DNA of 38,933 nt from Prochlorococcus sp. AG-409-B13 (GCA_003216035.1 QCJM01000012.1:1-38933); one strand, 5' to 3'; shown: positions 27,635 through 37,495, counted from the first letter of the stretch. The notes: generated by a model from the sequence alone, not told the origin. Numbers and translations: made by a program.

Positions 27635-29890
27635 ATGACCATTAGCCCACCAGAACGTGGGAATAAGGCGAAGGCAATTTATGACCAGCCTGTCGACCGG
27701 GACCATGTTCCCGCCGACATAGGAAAAGCCGGCGAACCTGGCTTTTGGTCACGCAGCCTCGCCAAAGGTCCCAAAACCACTACCTGGATTTGGAACCTCC
27801 ACGCTGACGCTCACGACTTTGAAACCCACATCGGTGATGTGGAAGAGACAAGCCGAAAGATATTTTCGGCCCACTTCGGACATCTTGCCGTTGTCTTTAT
27901 TTGGATGAGCGGTGCCTTTTTCCATGGTGCTCGCTTCTCTAACTATGCCGGCTGGCTAGCCGACCCAACGCACGTAAAGCCCGGTGCGCAGGTTGTCTGG
28001 CCCATTGTTGGCCAAGAAATAATGAATGCCGATCTAGGTGCCGGCTATAGCGGCATGCAGATCACCTCTGGCATTTTCTCAATGTGGAGAGCCTGGGGCA
28101 TCACCAGTGAGACAGAGCTTCTTTCCTTAGCCATCGGTGCTCTGGTAATGGCAGCTCTAGTACTTCATGGAGGCATTTACCACTACCACAAAGCAGCTCC
28201 AAAGCTTGAGTGGTTTAAAAAGATTGAGTCGATGCTCCAACACCATCAGATCGGTCTGATTGGTCTTGGATCCATTGGCTGGGGCGGGCATCTCAACCAC
28301 ATTGCCAACCCCACAAACGCATTACTTGATGCGATTGATGCAGGCAACCCTCTTGTCCTTAATGGCAAGACGATTGCAAGCGTTGCTGACATTCCCCTCC
28401 CTCATGAGCTCTACAACGCAGATCTCGTAGGCCAGATCTACCCTGGTCTTGCTTCTGGCATTGGGAACTTCTTCAGTCTCAATTGGTGGGCCTTCAGCGA
28501 TTTCCTTACCAACAATGGTGGAGTAAATCCTGTTACAGGCGGCCTTTGGATGACTGATATCGCCCACCACCATTTGGCCTGGGGTGTATTCGCCATATTT
28601 GGCGGTCACATGTGGCGGAACACCATGGGTGTTGGCCACAGCATGAAGGAAATCATGGATAACGCCAAAGGCGATCCAATCCTTTTCCCAGCTCCAAAAG
28701 GCCACCAAGGCATTTTTGAGTTCATGAGCAACAGCTGGCACGCTCAGCTTTGCGTCAACCTTGCAATGGTTGGTTCGGCAAGCATCATTGTTGCGCATCA
28801 TATGTATGCGTTACCTCCTTATCCCTATTTGGCGATTGATCACCCAACAGTGCTTGGGCTCTTCACTCACCACATGTGGATTGGTGGACTCATGATTTGT
28901 GGTGCAGCCGCTCATGGTGGTATTGCAATGGTCCGTGATTACGACCCTGCTCTCCATGTAGATAACGTCCTTGACAGGATTCTCAAGGCTCGTGATGCAC
29001 TCATCAGTCACCTGAACTGGGTATGCATGTTTATAGGCTTCCACAGCTTTGGCCTATATATCCACAACGACGTAATGCGTTCCTTGGGTCGTCCCCAAGA
29101 CATGTTTAGTGACACAGCTATTCAGATTCAGCCAGTCTTCGCCCAGTGGGTTCAAAACCTCTGGCAAGGTTCTGTTGGTACAGCTTCCCTAGTAGGGGCA
29201 GGCAACTTACCTGGCGGAATTAGTGATGCATTTTCAATGCCTTTAGGCACGGCGGATTTAATGATCCACCATGTTCATGCCTTCACTATTCACGTAACTC
29301 TTCTCATCCTTCTTAAGGGTGTGCTCTATGCAAGGAGTTCCCGTCTTATTCCAGATAAGGCTCAGCTTGGCTTCCGCTTCCCATGCGACGGGCCTGGCAG
29401 AGGTGGTACATGTCAAGTCTCTTCTTGGGACCATGTATTCCTTGGCCTGTTCTGGATGTACAACTCCATTTCAGTCATCATCTTCTACTTCTCCTGGAAG
29501 ATGCAAAGTGATGTATGGGGTCTAACAGGAGAAAACTTTGCTCAAAGCAGCATCACCATTAATGGTTGGCTGCGTGATTTCTTATGGGCACAGTCTTCTC
29601 AGGTGCTCACTGGCTACGGCAATGCGCTCAGTGGCTACAGCCTCCTATTCCTTGGTGCTCACTTCATCTGGGCCTTCAGCCTGATGTTCCTGTTTACTGG
29701 CCGCGGCTATTGGCAGGAATTGTTTGAGTCAATCCTTTGGGCTCATAACAAACTAAAGCTGGCTCCAACCATTCAGCCTCGTGCTCTGTCTATTACCCAG
29801 GGCCGTGCTGTTGGCGTCACCCACTTCCTCCTAGGCGGCATTGTGACCACCTGGACCTTCTTCCACGCCCGGCTTCTTGGGCTCGGCTGA
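27635..29890 (+). CDS. psaA: Photosystem I P700 apoprotein A1 (PsaA)
   Basis: PsaA is one half of the photosystem I heterodimer, carrying the P700 chlorophyll pair, antenna chlorophylls, phylloquinone and half of cluster FX in the thylakoid membrane. The 751-residue product has the family's 11 hydrophobic segments and FX cysteines Cys584 and Cys593 in [12 protein letters not shown]. Other signatures are [12 protein letters not shown], many HH pairs, and a C-terminus ending [14 protein letters not shown]. The frame is open to 27593, but PsaA starts at [16 protein letters not shown] 27635 has GAGG nine bases upstream, so this start is chosen. psaB follows after 21 bases. Confidence 0.97.
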   Translation: MTISPPERGNKAKAIYDQPVDRDHVPADIGKAGEPGFWSRSLAKGPKTTTWIWNLHADAHDFETHIGDVEETSRKIFSAHFGHLAVVFIWMSGAFFHGARFSNYAGWLADPTHVKPGAQVVWPIVGQEIMNADLGAGYSGMQITSGIFSMWRAWGITSETELLSLAIGALVMAALVLHGGIYHYHKAAPKLEWFKKIESMLQHHQIGLIGLGSIGWGGHLNHIANPTNALLDAIDAGNPLVLNGKTIASVADIPLPHELYNADLVGQIYPGLASGIGNFFSLNWWAFSDFLTNNGGVNPVTGGLWMTDIAHHHLAWGVFAIFGGHMWRNTMGVGHSMKEIMDNAKGDPILFPAPKGHQGIFEFMSNSWHAQLCVNLAMVGSASIIVAHHMYALPPYPYLAIDHPTVLGLFTHHMWIGGLMICGAAAHGGIAMVRDYDPALHVDNVLDRILKARDALISHLNWVCMFIGFHSFGLYIHNDVMRSLGRPQDMFSDTAIQIQPVFAQWVQNLWQGSVGTASLVGAGNLPGGISDAFSMPLGTADLMIHHVHAFTIHVTLLILLKGVLYARSSRLIPDKAQLGFRFPCDGPGRGGTCQVSSWDHVFLGLFWMYNSISVIIFYFSWKMQSDVWGLTGENFAQSSITINGWLRDFLWAQSSQVLTGYGNALSGYSLLFLGAHFIWAFSLMFLFTGRGYWQELFESILWAHNKLKLAPTIQPRALSITQGRAVGVTHFLLGGIVTTWTFFHARLLGLG

Positions 29891-29911
29891 CCTTTCCTGA
29901 CCCTTTCCTCA

Positions 29912-32161
29912 ATGGCAACGAAATTCCCCTCGTTCAGCCAGGGTCTGGCACAGGACCCTACAACCCGCCGTATTTGGTACGGCATCGCCACGGCTCACGA
30001 CTTCGAGAGCCACGACGGCATGACCGAAGAACAGCTTTACCAAAAGCTGTTCTCCACCCATTTCGGTCATCTAGCGATCATTGGCCTTTGGGTTGCAGGC
30101 AACCTGTTCCATATCGCCTGGCAGGGCAACTTCGAACAGTGGGTCACCGACCCTCTACATGTTCGCCCTATCGCTCATGCAATCTGGGATCCCCATTTTG
30201 GACAAGGCATTACTGATGCTTTGACCCAAGGTGGTGCTAGTGGACCAGTCAATATTGCTTATTCCGGTCTTTACCACTGGTGGTACACGATCGGCTTACG
30301 CACAAATGAAGAGCTCTTCCAAGGCGCGATCTTCATCAACATCATGGTTTGCTGGCTCCTATTTGGCGGCTGGTTACATCTTCAGCCAAGATTCCGTCCA
30401 TCATTGGCATGGTTCAAAAACGCTGAAGCACAGCTGAACCATCACATCGCAGTGTTGTTTGGTTTCTCAAATATCGCCTGGAATGCACACCTGATTCACG
30501 TAGCTATTCCAGAATCCCGTGGCCAACATGTTGGCTGGGACAACTGGCTTACAGTTCTACCTCATCCTGACGGTTTAGTTCCGTTCTTTACAGGTAACTG
30601 GGGTGCATATGCTCAGAATCCAGATTCCTTAGATCATGTCTTTGGCTCCACTCAGGGAGCAGGTACAGCCATTTACACCTTCATGGGTGGATTAAGCCCT
30701 GATAGTGGCTCACTTTGGCTAACCGACATCGCTCATCATCACTTAGCCCTTGGCGTTGTGATGATCATTGGTGGTCATATGTACCGAAATACATTTGGTA
30801 TTGGCCACACTCTTAAGGAGATTACTGAAGCACATAACACTAGCCATCCCAATGATCCTCATAAAGATGGTTATAGAGAAGGTTATGGCCATTTCAGCCT
30901 TAACCACAATGGAATCTATGAGACAGTCAACAACTCTCTCCACTTCCAATTAGGACTAGCGCTTGCTTGTCTTGGAGTTGCATGTAGCTTGGTCGCTCAT
31001 CACATGGGTGCCTTGCCGTCCTATGCCTATATCGCACAGGACTACACGACCCAGTCAGCTCTATATACCCACCACCAATACATCGCAATCTTGTTGATGT
31101 GTGGTGCCTTCTCGCACGGTGCAATTTTCTTCGTCCGTGACTATGACCCTGAGTTAAACAAAGACAACGTCCTTGCACGTGTCTTGGATAGCAAAGAAGC
31201 TCTAATCAGCCATCTCAGCTGGGTTTGTATGCTTCTTGGCTTCCATACTCTTGGCCTTTATGTTCACAACGATGTATGCGTTGCCTTTGGTACTCCAGAA
31301 AAGCAAATTCTGATTGAACCAATCTTTGCCCAGGCTCTTCAGGCCTTTAGCGGCAAGATGATGTATGGCATAGATGCACTACTTGCTAACGCAAACAGTG
31401 CTGCAACGCTCGCCTCTGCGAATGTCCCTGGTAACCATTACTGGATGGATATGATCAACGCGTCAGACGCGTCGACTAACTTCGTCCCTATTGGTCCAGC
31501 TGACTTCTTGGTTCACCACGGAATTGCCTTAGGTATTCATACAACCGCCTTGATCTTGATCAAAGGTGCCCTGGATGCTAGAGGCTCTAAGCTAATTCCT
31601 GACAAAAAGGATTTTGGCTACTCCTTCCCTTGCGATGGACCAGGTCGTGGTGGTACTTGTGATTCTTCTGCTTGGGATGCCACTTATATGGCTCTCTTCT
31701 GGGCAGTCAACACAATTGCTTGGGTTCAGTTCTATTGGCATTGGAAACACCTTGCCATCTGGTCAGGCAATCTCGCTCAATTCAATGAGTCCGGCACCTA
31801 TCTAATGGGCTGGTTTAGGGATTACTTATGGCTGAATAGTTCCCAGTTGATAAATGGATACAACCCCTTTGGAGTTAATGCACTAGGTCCTTGGGCCTTC
31901 ATGTTCCTTTGGGGTCACCTTGTTTGGGCAACAGGGTTCATGTTCCTTATTTCCTGGAGAGGTTACTGGCAAGAGCTCATAGAAACACTCGTATGGGCCC
32001 ACCAGCGCACTCCTATTGCCAACCTTATTGGATGGCGGGATAAGCCAGTAGCACTATCAATCGTTCAAGCTCGTTTAGTTGGCGTTACACACTTTGTTGT
32101 TGGTACCGCGGTAACTTACGCAGCCTTTGTGATTGGTTCGACGGCAGGCAAATTTGGATAG
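29912..32161 (+). CDS. psaB: Photosystem I P700 apoprotein A2 (PsaB)
   Basis: PsaB pairs with PsaA to form the photosystem I core. The 749-residue product starts [20 protein letters not shown] and has FX cysteines Cys574 and Cys583 in [12 protein letters not shown]. The [12 protein letters not shown] segment, repeated His pairs for chlorophyll binding and the closing [13 protein letters not shown] are typical. The intergenic 21 bases contain no clear Shine-Dalgarno (CTTTCCTCA before the ATG). Cotranscribed with psaA and followed by a strong terminator. Confidence 0.98.
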   Translation: MATKFPSFSQGLAQDPTTRRIWYGIATAHDFESHDGMTEEQLYQKLFSTHFGHLAIIGLWVAGNLFHIAWQGNFEQWVTDPLHVRPIAHAIWDPHFGQGITDALTQGGASGPVNIAYSGLYHWWYTIGLRTNEELFQGAIFINIMVCWLLFGGWLHLQPRFRPSLAWFKNAEAQLNHHIAVLFGFSNIAWNAHLIHVAIPESRGQHVGWDNWLTVLPHPDGLVPFFTGNWGAYAQNPDSLDHVFGSTQGAGTAIYTFMGGLSPDSGSLWLTDIAHHHLALGVVMIIGGHMYRNTFGIGHTLKEITEAHNTSHPNDPHKDGYREGYGHFSLNHNGIYETVNNSLHFQLGLALACLGVACSLVAHHMGALPSYAYIAQDYTTQSALYTHHQYIAILLMCGAFSHGAIFFVRDYDPELNKDNVLARVLDSKEALISHLSWVCMLLGFHTLGLYVHNDVCVAFGTPEKQILIEPIFAQALQAFSGKMMYGIDALLANANSAATLASANVPGNHYWMDMINASDASTNFVPIGPADFLVHHGIALGIHTTALILIKGALDARGSKLIPDKKDFGYSFPCDGPGRGGTCDSSAWDATYMALFWAVNTIAWVQFYWHWKHLAIWSGNLAQFNESGTYLMGWFRDYLWLNSSQLINGYNPFGVNALGPWAFMFLWGHLVWATGFMFLISWRGYWQELIETLVWAHQRTPIANLIGWRDKPVALSIVQARLVGVTHFVVGTAVTYAAFVIGSTAGKFG

Positions 32162-32206
32162 AGAGGCCTCAATTAGAGAGGGTCCCATTAGTTAGCTAAA
32201 AAGGTG

Positions 32207-32240
32207 AATCCCCGTCAGTCGAATCTGACGGGGATTTTTT
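32207..32240 (+). terminator. Rho-independent terminator of psaAB
   Basis: AATCCCCGTCAG (32207-32218) and CTGACGGGGATT (32225-32236) form a perfect 12-bp stem with the loop TCGAAT, followed by a T run to 32240. This is a textbook intrinsic terminator 45 bases after the psaB stop. Confidence 0.93.
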
Positions 32241-32290
32241 CATTCCCTATTAAAAAATTCCGAACAAAGATTCAACTAAAATGAATCCTT

Positions 32291-32308
32291 ACATCAATCA
32301 TTTGATGT
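32291..32308. repeat. Short inverted repeat downstream of psaB
   Basis: ACATCAA (32291-32297) and TTGATGT (32302-32308) form a perfect 7-bp stem around TCAT. It lies past the psaB terminator in the 344 bases before the next supported reading frame. No T run follows, and the role is unknown. Confidence 0.4.
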
Positions 32309-32372
32309 AGTAGTACTAAACTCAAAAGTTTTTCCAACCTGAAACGCAAAACCCTTCAACCGATGCAGGGAT

Positions 32373-32462
32373 CTATTCATTAAAAAATAGGGTCAAAAGG
32401 TCAGCAAAATAAAACAAGAAATCTCTAAATCTCCTTGAATCATTTAGAAATTCACACCACAT
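32373..32462 (-). CDS. Possible 29-residue small protein
   Basis: A very short frame beginning MWCEFLNDSRRFRDFLFYFA and ending LLTLFFNE. Its ATG at 32462 is preceded on the minus strand by GAAGG at short spacing, which is the main argument for it. The second half is a strongly hydrophobic, aromatic-rich helix that could insert in or lie on a membrane. I do not recognise it, and a frame this short arises easily by chance. Confidence 0.2.
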   Translation of the reverse strand: MWCEFLNDSRRFRDFLFYFADLLTLFFNE

Positions 32463-32490
32463 AAAACCTTCTTGGCCAGGCTTTACAAGA

Positions 32491-32506
32491 AATATTGATC
32501 AATATT
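32491..32506. repeat. Perfect 16-base palindrome
   Basis: AATATTGATCAATATT reads the same on both strands and touches the stop codon of the 63-residue frame. It could be a dimeric regulator site or part of a weak terminator; there is no T run. Confidence 0.4.
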
Positions 32507-32697
32507 CAATCAACTTCCTTGTCCCTAATATTTTCAGTATTAGCTGACACACTCTCTAAGAAACTATTCCAAGTCTTTGGCCATCTCCAGCGAAATATTA
32601 GAGAAATAATAAACAAATAGAACATCCCTTCTATAGGATGATTGACATTGGAAAGCAATGGCTTCAGCTTACTAATCCAATCTTCTGCATTCAACAT
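32506..32697 (-). CDS. Hypothetical small membrane protein (63 residues)
   Basis: Sequence runs from MLNAEDWISKLKPLLSN through a hydrophobic stretch GMFYLFIISLIFRWRW to an acidic, polar tail ending IRDKEVD. One transmembrane helix followed by an Arg/Trp patch looks like a real small membrane protein, but I know no family. No clear Shine-Dalgarno precedes ATG 32697. It lies between the psaAB terminator and the psaL terminator and is transcribed in the psaL direction but separated from it by that terminator. Confidence 0.4.
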   Translation of the reverse strand: MLNAEDWISKLKPLLSNVNHPIEGMFYLFIISLIFRWRWPKTWNSFLESVSANTENIRDKEVD

Positions 32698-32792
32698 AGC
32701 AATTTAATCATTAAGAGATTGACCTGGGAGAGCAAGCGATTTTGTGATCAGCATAGAGGAATTGAATGCCCAGGATTATTTGTAGTCTTAAT

Positions 32793-32827
32793 AAAAAAAA
32801 AGTCCTGAAGCAATAACACCTCAGGAC
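32793..32827 (-). terminator. Rho-independent terminator of psaI-psaL
   Basis: On the minus strand GTCCTGA (32827-32821) pairs with TCAGGAC (32808-32802) around a 12-base loop, followed directly by a run of nine T (32801-32793). It lies 42 bases after the psaL stop. Confidence 0.88.
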
Positions 32828-32868
32828 AAATTAACTTAATTGCTTTTTCTGTTTAAAGCCAAACTTAA

Positions 32869-33432
32869 TTAGCTTACCCAGGGGAAGAAAGCACCTTGAC
32901 TTATTAAATTCTCTACATGAAGAGTCCCACATAAGAGCCAGGCAAAAACTGCCCCGCCACATCCACCAAGCCAAAAGCCACTAGTAAAATCTGCTATACC
33001 AACTTTGGTAAACAAATCAGCAGGAGGGTTATCGATAGTGCTATCTGCTGGCTGAACATTTGGCCCTTTACCTGGGGAGTTATAGAGAACCAAAAGGGCA
33101 GTCAAAATGTGCATTGCTCCAACAGCACTCAAAAGACCTGCTGTTAAAGCAAAATCAGTGTTGCGGAATGGCCCAGTAATGGCAAATGGTCCAAAAAGAA
33201 AATATCCAAACATCGCGCCTACTTCGAGGCCACGGAAGTTTGGTGAAAGTCCTGGACGATAGAAAGGCAGATTGTTCAGCCAGGCCTTGGTGAAATATCC
33301 ACTGTTGACTGGTGTAGACAAATCAGCAGAACAAGGGTCAGCCCCTGGAGTTACAGCCCATTCGTCGGCAATGCGAGCGCGGTACCTTTCATCCAGTTTA
33401 TTAGGGCCAAGAGGCAGTTTCTCTTGAGTCAT
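32869..33432 (-). CDS. psaL: Photosystem I reaction center subunit XI (PsaL)
   Basis: PsaL sits at the centre of the photosystem I trimer and, with PsaI, holds monomers together. The 187-residue product has the family pattern: [40 protein letters not shown] (chlorophyll-binding Glu), and then two membrane helices, [20 protein letters not shown] and [20 protein letters not shown]. It is longer than the roughly 150-165 residues usual in freshwater cyanobacteria because of its N-terminus and central loop. It is 44 bases downstream of psaI. Confidence 0.95.
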   Translation of the reverse strand: MTQEKLPLGPNKLDERYRARIADEWAVTPGADPCSADLSTPVNSGYFTKAWLNNLPFYRPGLSPNFRGLEVGAMFGYFLFGPFAITGPFRNTDFALTAGLLSAVGAMHILTALLVLYNSPGKGPNVQPADSTIDNPPADLFTKVGIADFTSGFWLGGCGGAVFAWLLCGTLHVENLISQGAFFPWVS

Positions 33433-33476
33433 GCTTGTAAAAAGAGGGAGGTTGGCTGGAGTGAAGCTATGACTGT

Positions 33477-33593
33477 CTAGTCAGTAGCAGTTATATGGCG
33501 ACCAACCAGCACAATGAACACCGCTGGTGCCATTAGCCCTATTAGAGGTACAAAAACTCCAGGCAGCCAGGCGGCGGCAAATTCGCTAGTCAT
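33477..33593 (-). CDS. psaI: Photosystem I subunit VIII (PsaI)
   Basis: A 38-residue single-helix thylakoid protein, too short for most gene finders. The translation starts [20 protein letters not shown] and ends [14 protein letters not shown]. The N-terminal FAAAWLP and the VPLIGL helix are the PsaI signature. PsaI contacts PsaL at the trimer axis, and the gene lies directly upstream of psaL on the same strand, the usual cyanobacterial order. No strong Shine-Dalgarno precedes ATG 33593. Confidence 0.92.
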   Translation of the reverse strand: MTSEFAAAWLPGVFVPLIGLMAPAVFIVLVGRHITATD

Positions 33594-33734
33594 GGCATGT
33601 GCCAAAGGTGCATATTCACTGTATAGATTTCACTTGCAATACACCTCACTAAAGTCCATTGGTGACATAAAAGTTCAATCCATCTTCATGCATTGAATCA
33701 GCGATAATCACCAAATCACTTCGCTAGCCATGCC

Positions 33735-34223
33735 ATGAACCAAGTTTTTGCAGGCACTGCAGCTTTAGTTTTAACCCTAATTCTTTGGAGTCTTGGGAAG
33801 CGCCCAGGCCAGTTGATTCCTAAAGAAGGCAATTCACACAATGCTTTTAGAGAACAAACTCAATCCCCAATTACCCTTGTCGAACCTTATGAGATAGGGG
33901 AGACTGCTTTCCTACCCATTTCTTCACCCAAAATAATTGGGTGGGAAGCACCAACTACTGTCCGAGAACGCCTAAAGCTCAAAAAACGACTTCAACACTC
34001 AATGACATATGGGCCATCTGAGCGTCTTGAGGCAGTCACTCTTGCCGGCCTTTGGGGTGATAAATCCGTTTTACCTATCCTGAAGAGAGGCCTTAAAGAT
34101 TCCGACAGCCTCATTGTAATTGCTGCCGCCAAAGCAATTGAACGTCATCGTGGCGCCCCTAAGAAAAATTTAAATTCTCAAGCCGAGGTTCGTCCACCAC
34201 GCAATGTTTCTCGAATGCGATAA
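33735..34223 (+). CDS. Membrane-anchored HEAT-repeat-like hypothetical protein
   Basis: A 162-residue protein with one N-terminal hydrophobic segment (FAGTAALVLTLILWSLG), a polar linker and a C-terminal part resembling a HEAT/PBS-lyase-like helical repeat (ERLEAVTLAGLWGDKSVLPI then LKRGLKDSDSLIVIAAAKAI). Such repeats mediate protein contacts; some cyanobacterial members are phycobilin lyases, but this single repeat is too little to suggest that. The ATG at 33735 is the first in frame. Its last 46 bases overlap the end of the convergent glycosyltransferase. Confidence 0.65.
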   Translation: MNQVFAGTAALVLTLILWSLGKRPGQLIPKEGNSHNAFREQTQSPITLVEPYEIGETAFLPISSPKIIGWEAPTTVRERLKLKKRLQHSMTYGPSERLEAVTLAGLWGDKSVLPILKRGLKDSDSLIVIAAAKAIERHRGAPKKNLNSQAEVRPPRNVSRMR

Positions 34224-35143
34224 ATAGGGCGACCTTGACTTTCGTGATAAGTACGGATTTGAAGTTCTCCAAGCAATCCAAAACAAAAAAGCTGCACTCC
34301 CGCCAGGCCTAGAACAATTGCAAGGGTTAAAAGAGGCCGGTTACCAATATCTTCTCCAAGTAACTTAACTATTAAAAGATATGCACTAACCAATAAGCTT
34401 CCAAAAATTGCAACTATCCCCCCAAACCCAAATACATACATAGGCCTAGTTAAAAATCGGTTCATAAACCACACTGTCAACAAATCCATCAAGACTCGAA
34501 AGGTGCGATCAATGCCATATTTGCTATTGCCATATTGACGAGCCCTATGATTCACCTTGATCTCAGTAATTCTTGCTCCCTCAATATTCGCCAGAACAGG
34601 GAGAAAGCGATGAAGTTCTCCATAAAGCCTCATATCCGATAGCACCTCTCTTCGGTACGCCTTTAAAGAACAGCCATAATCATGAAGTCTCACACCTGTC
34701 ACTCTTCCAATAAGTCTATTAGCAATCCTTGAAGGCAACTTTCGCCTTATTTCTGCATCTTGACGCTGAAAGCGCCAGCCACTTACTAAGTCATAGCCAT
34801 CTCTCAACTTTGCTATTAGTAGAGGTATATCTGCTGGGTCATTTTGAAGATCCCCATCAAGGCTAACAATTACATCTCCATTGGCCACATCAAAACCAGC
34901 AGCCATAGCTGCAGTCTGGCCATAGTTTTTGCGCAATAACACGCAAACAATTTCTGGGACCTCACCACTCAATCGAGTCATTACATCAGAAGTCCTATCC
35001 CTAGAGCCGTCGTTTACCAAAACCAACTCAAAACTCTCACCAGTGGGTCGCAAAACACCCAACAATTGATCCACCAGTTCAGGAAGGCTTTCTTCTTCGT
35101 TGTAGATAGGAACTACTACGGATAGGTCTAAGGGCAAAGTCAT
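34178..35143 (-). CDS. Family 2 glycosyltransferase, DPM1/GtrB-like
   Basis: The 321-residue enzyme has a GT-A domain: LSVVVPIYNEEESLPELVDQ, VLVNDGSRDRT, the DxD-type metal site SLDGDLQNDP, and RKLPSRIANRLIGRVTGVRL. Two C-terminal membrane helices follow (VFGFGGIVAIFGSLLVSAYL and LLTLAIVLGLAGVQLFCFGL). This is the layout of enzymes that load a sugar onto a polyprenyl phosphate (GtrB, ArnC, DPM1-like) for envelope glycan modification. The donor sugar cannot be told. TTG 35158 is possible, but ATG 35143 starts closer to the family's first strand. It lies just downstream of the NlpC/P60 gene. Confidence 0.88.
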   Translation of the reverse strand: MTLPLDLSVVVPIYNEEESLPELVDQLLGVLRPTGESFELVLVNDGSRDRTSDVMTRLSGEVPEIVCVLLRKNYGQTAAMAAGFDVANGDVIVSLDGDLQNDPADIPLLIAKLRDGYDLVSGWRFQRQDAEIRRKLPSRIANRLIGRVTGVRLHDYGCSLKAYRREVLSDMRLYGELHRFLPVLANIEGARITEIKVNHRARQYGNSKYGIDRTFRVLMDLLTVWFMNRFLTRPMYVFGFGGIVAIFGSLLVSAYLLIVKLLGEDIGNRPLLTLAIVLGLAGVQLFCFGLLGELQIRTYHESQGRPIYRIRETLRGGRTSA

Positions 35144-35170
35144 CCCATTAATCCGCAAGAAAACATGAAC

Positions 35171-35923
35171 TTAAGGGAGAGTAGTGCCGTCATGACATTC
35201 AACCACTCTTCCAGCACCTCTTAATTGGGAGCGGTAATGGCAACCAATAGGATCTTTGTCAACGATATTAAGTCCATCGCAACCAATTCCATTTCTTCCA
35301 TGAACACGTCCTGAACTATGCCAATAAAAGCCGTCACCTTTATGGACCGCCACATGCGTACATCTTTCGGAATCACCAAAAAATATAAGATCTCCTGGAA
35401 TCAAGCTCTCATAATTATCTGGGCTAACTTCCAAGCAATCACAAAATCTTTCTTGCTGATAAGCATCTCGGGGTAACCAAATTTGTTCACTAGCAAAAGC
35501 AGTTTGAATCAGGCCAGAACAGTCAAAATCCGGACCAAATGTACCTCCCCAAAGATATTTATTAGGATTAGCTGAAGCTTTAGAGATCCAAGAAAGTACC
35601 GCAGGGATTCGTTGCTGAATTTGTTTTGCATCTAACAAGATAGGCTCCCAAGGCGCTCTACAGATAGCTTTACCAACAACATCTGCAAGTTCTAACCAAC
35701 AACAATATCCATCCTCTAACAAGCGTACTTTCAAACGGGCGGGAAATTTTTCCCTCCTGGAACGAGAGGAGAATTCAATCACCTGAAAACTACGCCCAAT
35801 TGCAGCCTGAGTAACTAATCCTTCGGCGACAGGACCTGCGTAACCATTCACGCCAACCTGAAGTTGCCAACAAGTACCAATCTCAAGCAAGTCCTTTTCG
35901 CAAAAGGCTCCTATGGTCATCAT
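35171..35923 (-). CDS. NlpC/P60 family peptidase
   Basis: A 250-residue cell-wall peptidase. Residues from about 120 form the NlpC/P60 domain with Cys135 (DFDCSGLIQ) as nucleophile, His190 (CTHVAVHKGD) and His202 (YWHSSGRVHG), the expected Cys-His-His triad. WGGTFG and LIPGDLIFFGD are also typical. The N-terminal 100 residues, with several beta strands (CWQLQVGVNGYAG, FPARLKVRLLEDG), resemble an SH3b-like module. Such enzymes cut gamma-D-Glu-diaminopimelate bonds in peptidoglycan. No signal peptide is apparent. Start ATG 35923 or 35920. It is divergent from the beta-lactamase-like gene with almost no gap. Confidence 0.88.
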   Translation of the reverse strand: MMTIGAFCEKDLLEIGTCWQLQVGVNGYAGPVAEGLVTQAAIGRSFQVIEFSSRSRREKFPARLKVRLLEDGYCCWLELADVVGKAICRAPWEPILLDAKQIQQRIPAVLSWISKASANPNKYLWGGTFGPDFDCSGLIQTAFASEQIWLPRDAYQQERFCDCLEVSPDNYESLIPGDLIFFGDSERCTHVAVHKGDGFYWHSSGRVHGRNGIGCDGLNIVDKDPIGCHYRSQLRGAGRVVECHDGTTLP

Positions 35924-35940
35924 TGACTAATCCGAGCGCA

Positions 35941-36849
35941 ATGGCGTTCTACCGTTCTGATCCCAAGATGACCGCCCAACTGGGTGAAGTACTGGATAGG
36001 TTCGCGCAACAGGGGCGTCCAAGCTTGCATCACAGTATTGCGGTCACCTGGATTCGTTATGACAGCCCAAACCCTGCTCCATGTAGTGGCTATGGAGCAG
36101 GGTGGTCCGACAATAAACTTCTTTATCCAGCCAGCGTTATAAAACTGGTCTATGCAATAGCAACTGAAGCCTGGCTTCAAAAAGACTTAATCCTCGATAG
36201 TGCTGAGCTTCGGAGAGCGATGCAAAACATGCTCGCAAACTCCAGTAATGATGCTACAAGCCTAATATTAGATCTTCTTACAGGAACTAGCAGTGGTCCG
36301 TCTTTGCTTGGAGAAGACTGGGAAGCATGGAAAATCCAAAGAAATTTAATAAACAATTGGTTGCATTGTCTTAACTGGCCAGAACTAGAAAAAGTCAACT
36401 GTTGTCAAAAGACCTGGGAAGATAGCCCCTATGGGCGTGAACGTGACTTTTATGGAGAAGGGAATTGCAACCGCAATTCTCTTAGCGCTTCTGCTACAGC
36501 ACGCATCCTTGAGAGTGTAATGACTGAAAACCTAGTGTCTCCTCAAGCCTGCAAGCGGCTCAAAAAGCTTCTATCTAGATCCCTAGATTTAATGATTCGC
36601 AAATCAAATCCAGAGAATCAAGTAGATGGTTTTTTAGGAGAAGGTTTACCAAAAGGCAGTCAATTATGGAGCAAAGCGGGCTGGATGAGTCAAGCTAAAC
36701 ATGATGCAGCATGGATCTCATCCCCCGAAAAAAATCCAATGCTACTAGTAGTCTTTAGCCAAGGGAGGCAACTCGCAAATGACTCTTTTCTTTTGCCAGC
36801 ATTAGCTAGTGAGCTTTGCCAATTATCCACAGAAAAAGATATAAATTAA
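35941..36849 (+). CDS. Serine hydrolase of the beta-lactamase class A/PBP-like family
   Basis: The 302-residue protein carries the penicillin-recognising motifs: Ser65-x-x-Lys68 (YPASVIKL), an SxN-like NSSND near residue 101, and a KTG-like SKAGW near the C-terminal end. The catalytic Glu loop of true class A beta-lactamases is not evident. Relatives are often annotated as possible beta-lactamases but may be DD-peptidases or wall-recycling enzymes. No signal peptide is visible, which is odd for a wall enzyme. The frame is open from TTG 35923, but ATG 35941 avoids overlapping the divergent NlpC/P60 gene. Pairing with that gene suggests a wall-related role. Confidence 0.75.
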   Translation: MAFYRSDPKMTAQLGEVLDRFAQQGRPSLHHSIAVTWIRYDSPNPAPCSGYGAGWSDNKLLYPASVIKLVYAIATEAWLQKDLILDSAELRRAMQNMLANSSNDATSLILDLLTGTSSGPSLLGEDWEAWKIQRNLINNWLHCLNWPELEKVNCCQKTWEDSPYGRERDFYGEGNCNRNSLSASATARILESVMTENLVSPQACKRLKKLLSRSLDLMIRKSNPENQVDGFLGEGLPKGSQLWSKAGWMSQAKHDAAWISSPEKNPMLLVVFSQGRQLANDSFLLPALASELCQLSTEKDIN

Positions 36850-36882
36850 GAGATAAGTTAATCTTTAGAAAGGAATAAATAG

Positions 36883-36907
36883 CTTTCTTTTAAAGAAAGT
36901 ATCTTTT
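36883..36907 (+). terminator. Weak terminator after the beta-lactamase-like gene
   Basis: CTTTCTT (36883-36889) and AAGAAAG (36893-36899) form a 7-bp AT-rich stem with a three-base loop, followed by ATCTTTT. It is 34 bases downstream of the stop. The stem is weak, so confidence is modest. Confidence 0.5.
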
Positions 36908-37013
36908 AATTCACAAAAAACTCCAAATAGTCAAGCAATCATGAGGCCTAACACTAGAACAAATTTGCGACTTTCATAATTGGCCTTCCATATGGTTTAA
37001 CAACTTAACAAAT

Positions 37014-37379
37014 ATGCCTATAACTATTCATAACATTAGCTCAAACAGCTATTACTCTTCTGAGCACTCAGCGAATAAAAGAGAACTTTCAAGAAAAGTA
37101 GGCCCAAACACTAACACAAATAATCACGGGCAAAGGGAAATAAGCTCTGAGAAATGCCCCTCAAAAATTCTCAGGAAATTAAATATTGTATCTTTATACA
37201 AAGTTCAGGAAGCCACAAATAACCCAAGAGACTTCTGCTATATCCAATCAATATTAGTCCCAGCTAAATTCAATTGGCATTATCTATCTTCAATGAGCAC
37301 GCTATGGGACCATGAATCACAATCACATCTAAAAGCTAATTATGTCATAAGAAAATGGGCTAAATGGAAAGAAATTTAA
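37014..37379 (+). CDS. Hypothetical protein (121 residues)
   Basis: An open frame starting MPITIHNISSNSYYSSEHSA, rich in Asn and Ser at first, with a more ordered, Lys- and Trp-containing C-terminal half (FNWHYLSSMSTLWDHES, then YVIRKWAKWKEI). There is no signal, membrane segment or recognised motif and no Shine-Dalgarno at ATG 37014. Codon use is hard to judge in such AT-rich DNA. It may be a real strain-specific gene or chance. Confidence 0.3.
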   Translation: MPITIHNISSNSYYSSEHSANKRELSRKVGPNTNTNNHGQREISSEKCPSKILRKLNIVSLYKVQEATNNPRDFCYIQSILVPAKFNWHYLSSMSTLWDHESQSHLKANYVIRKWAKWKEI

Positions 37380-37495
37380 TATTTAGATACTTGAATCAAC
37401 CAACCCATAAATTCCTAGCAGAGCTCATCCGCGAACAAAGCTTTAAACAGCTGGAAGTATTCTATGGCAAATATTGAAAAGATATGAACAAAGAA

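Noticed and set aside
27409-27645. Plus-strand open frame across the psaA leader
   Set aside because: It coincides with the strongly structured leader and overlaps the psaA start in another frame. The base pairing explains the sequence better than coding does.
28322-28801. 159-codon frame antisense to psaA
   Set aside because: Shadow of the strongly conserved PsaA frame, with no domain of its own.
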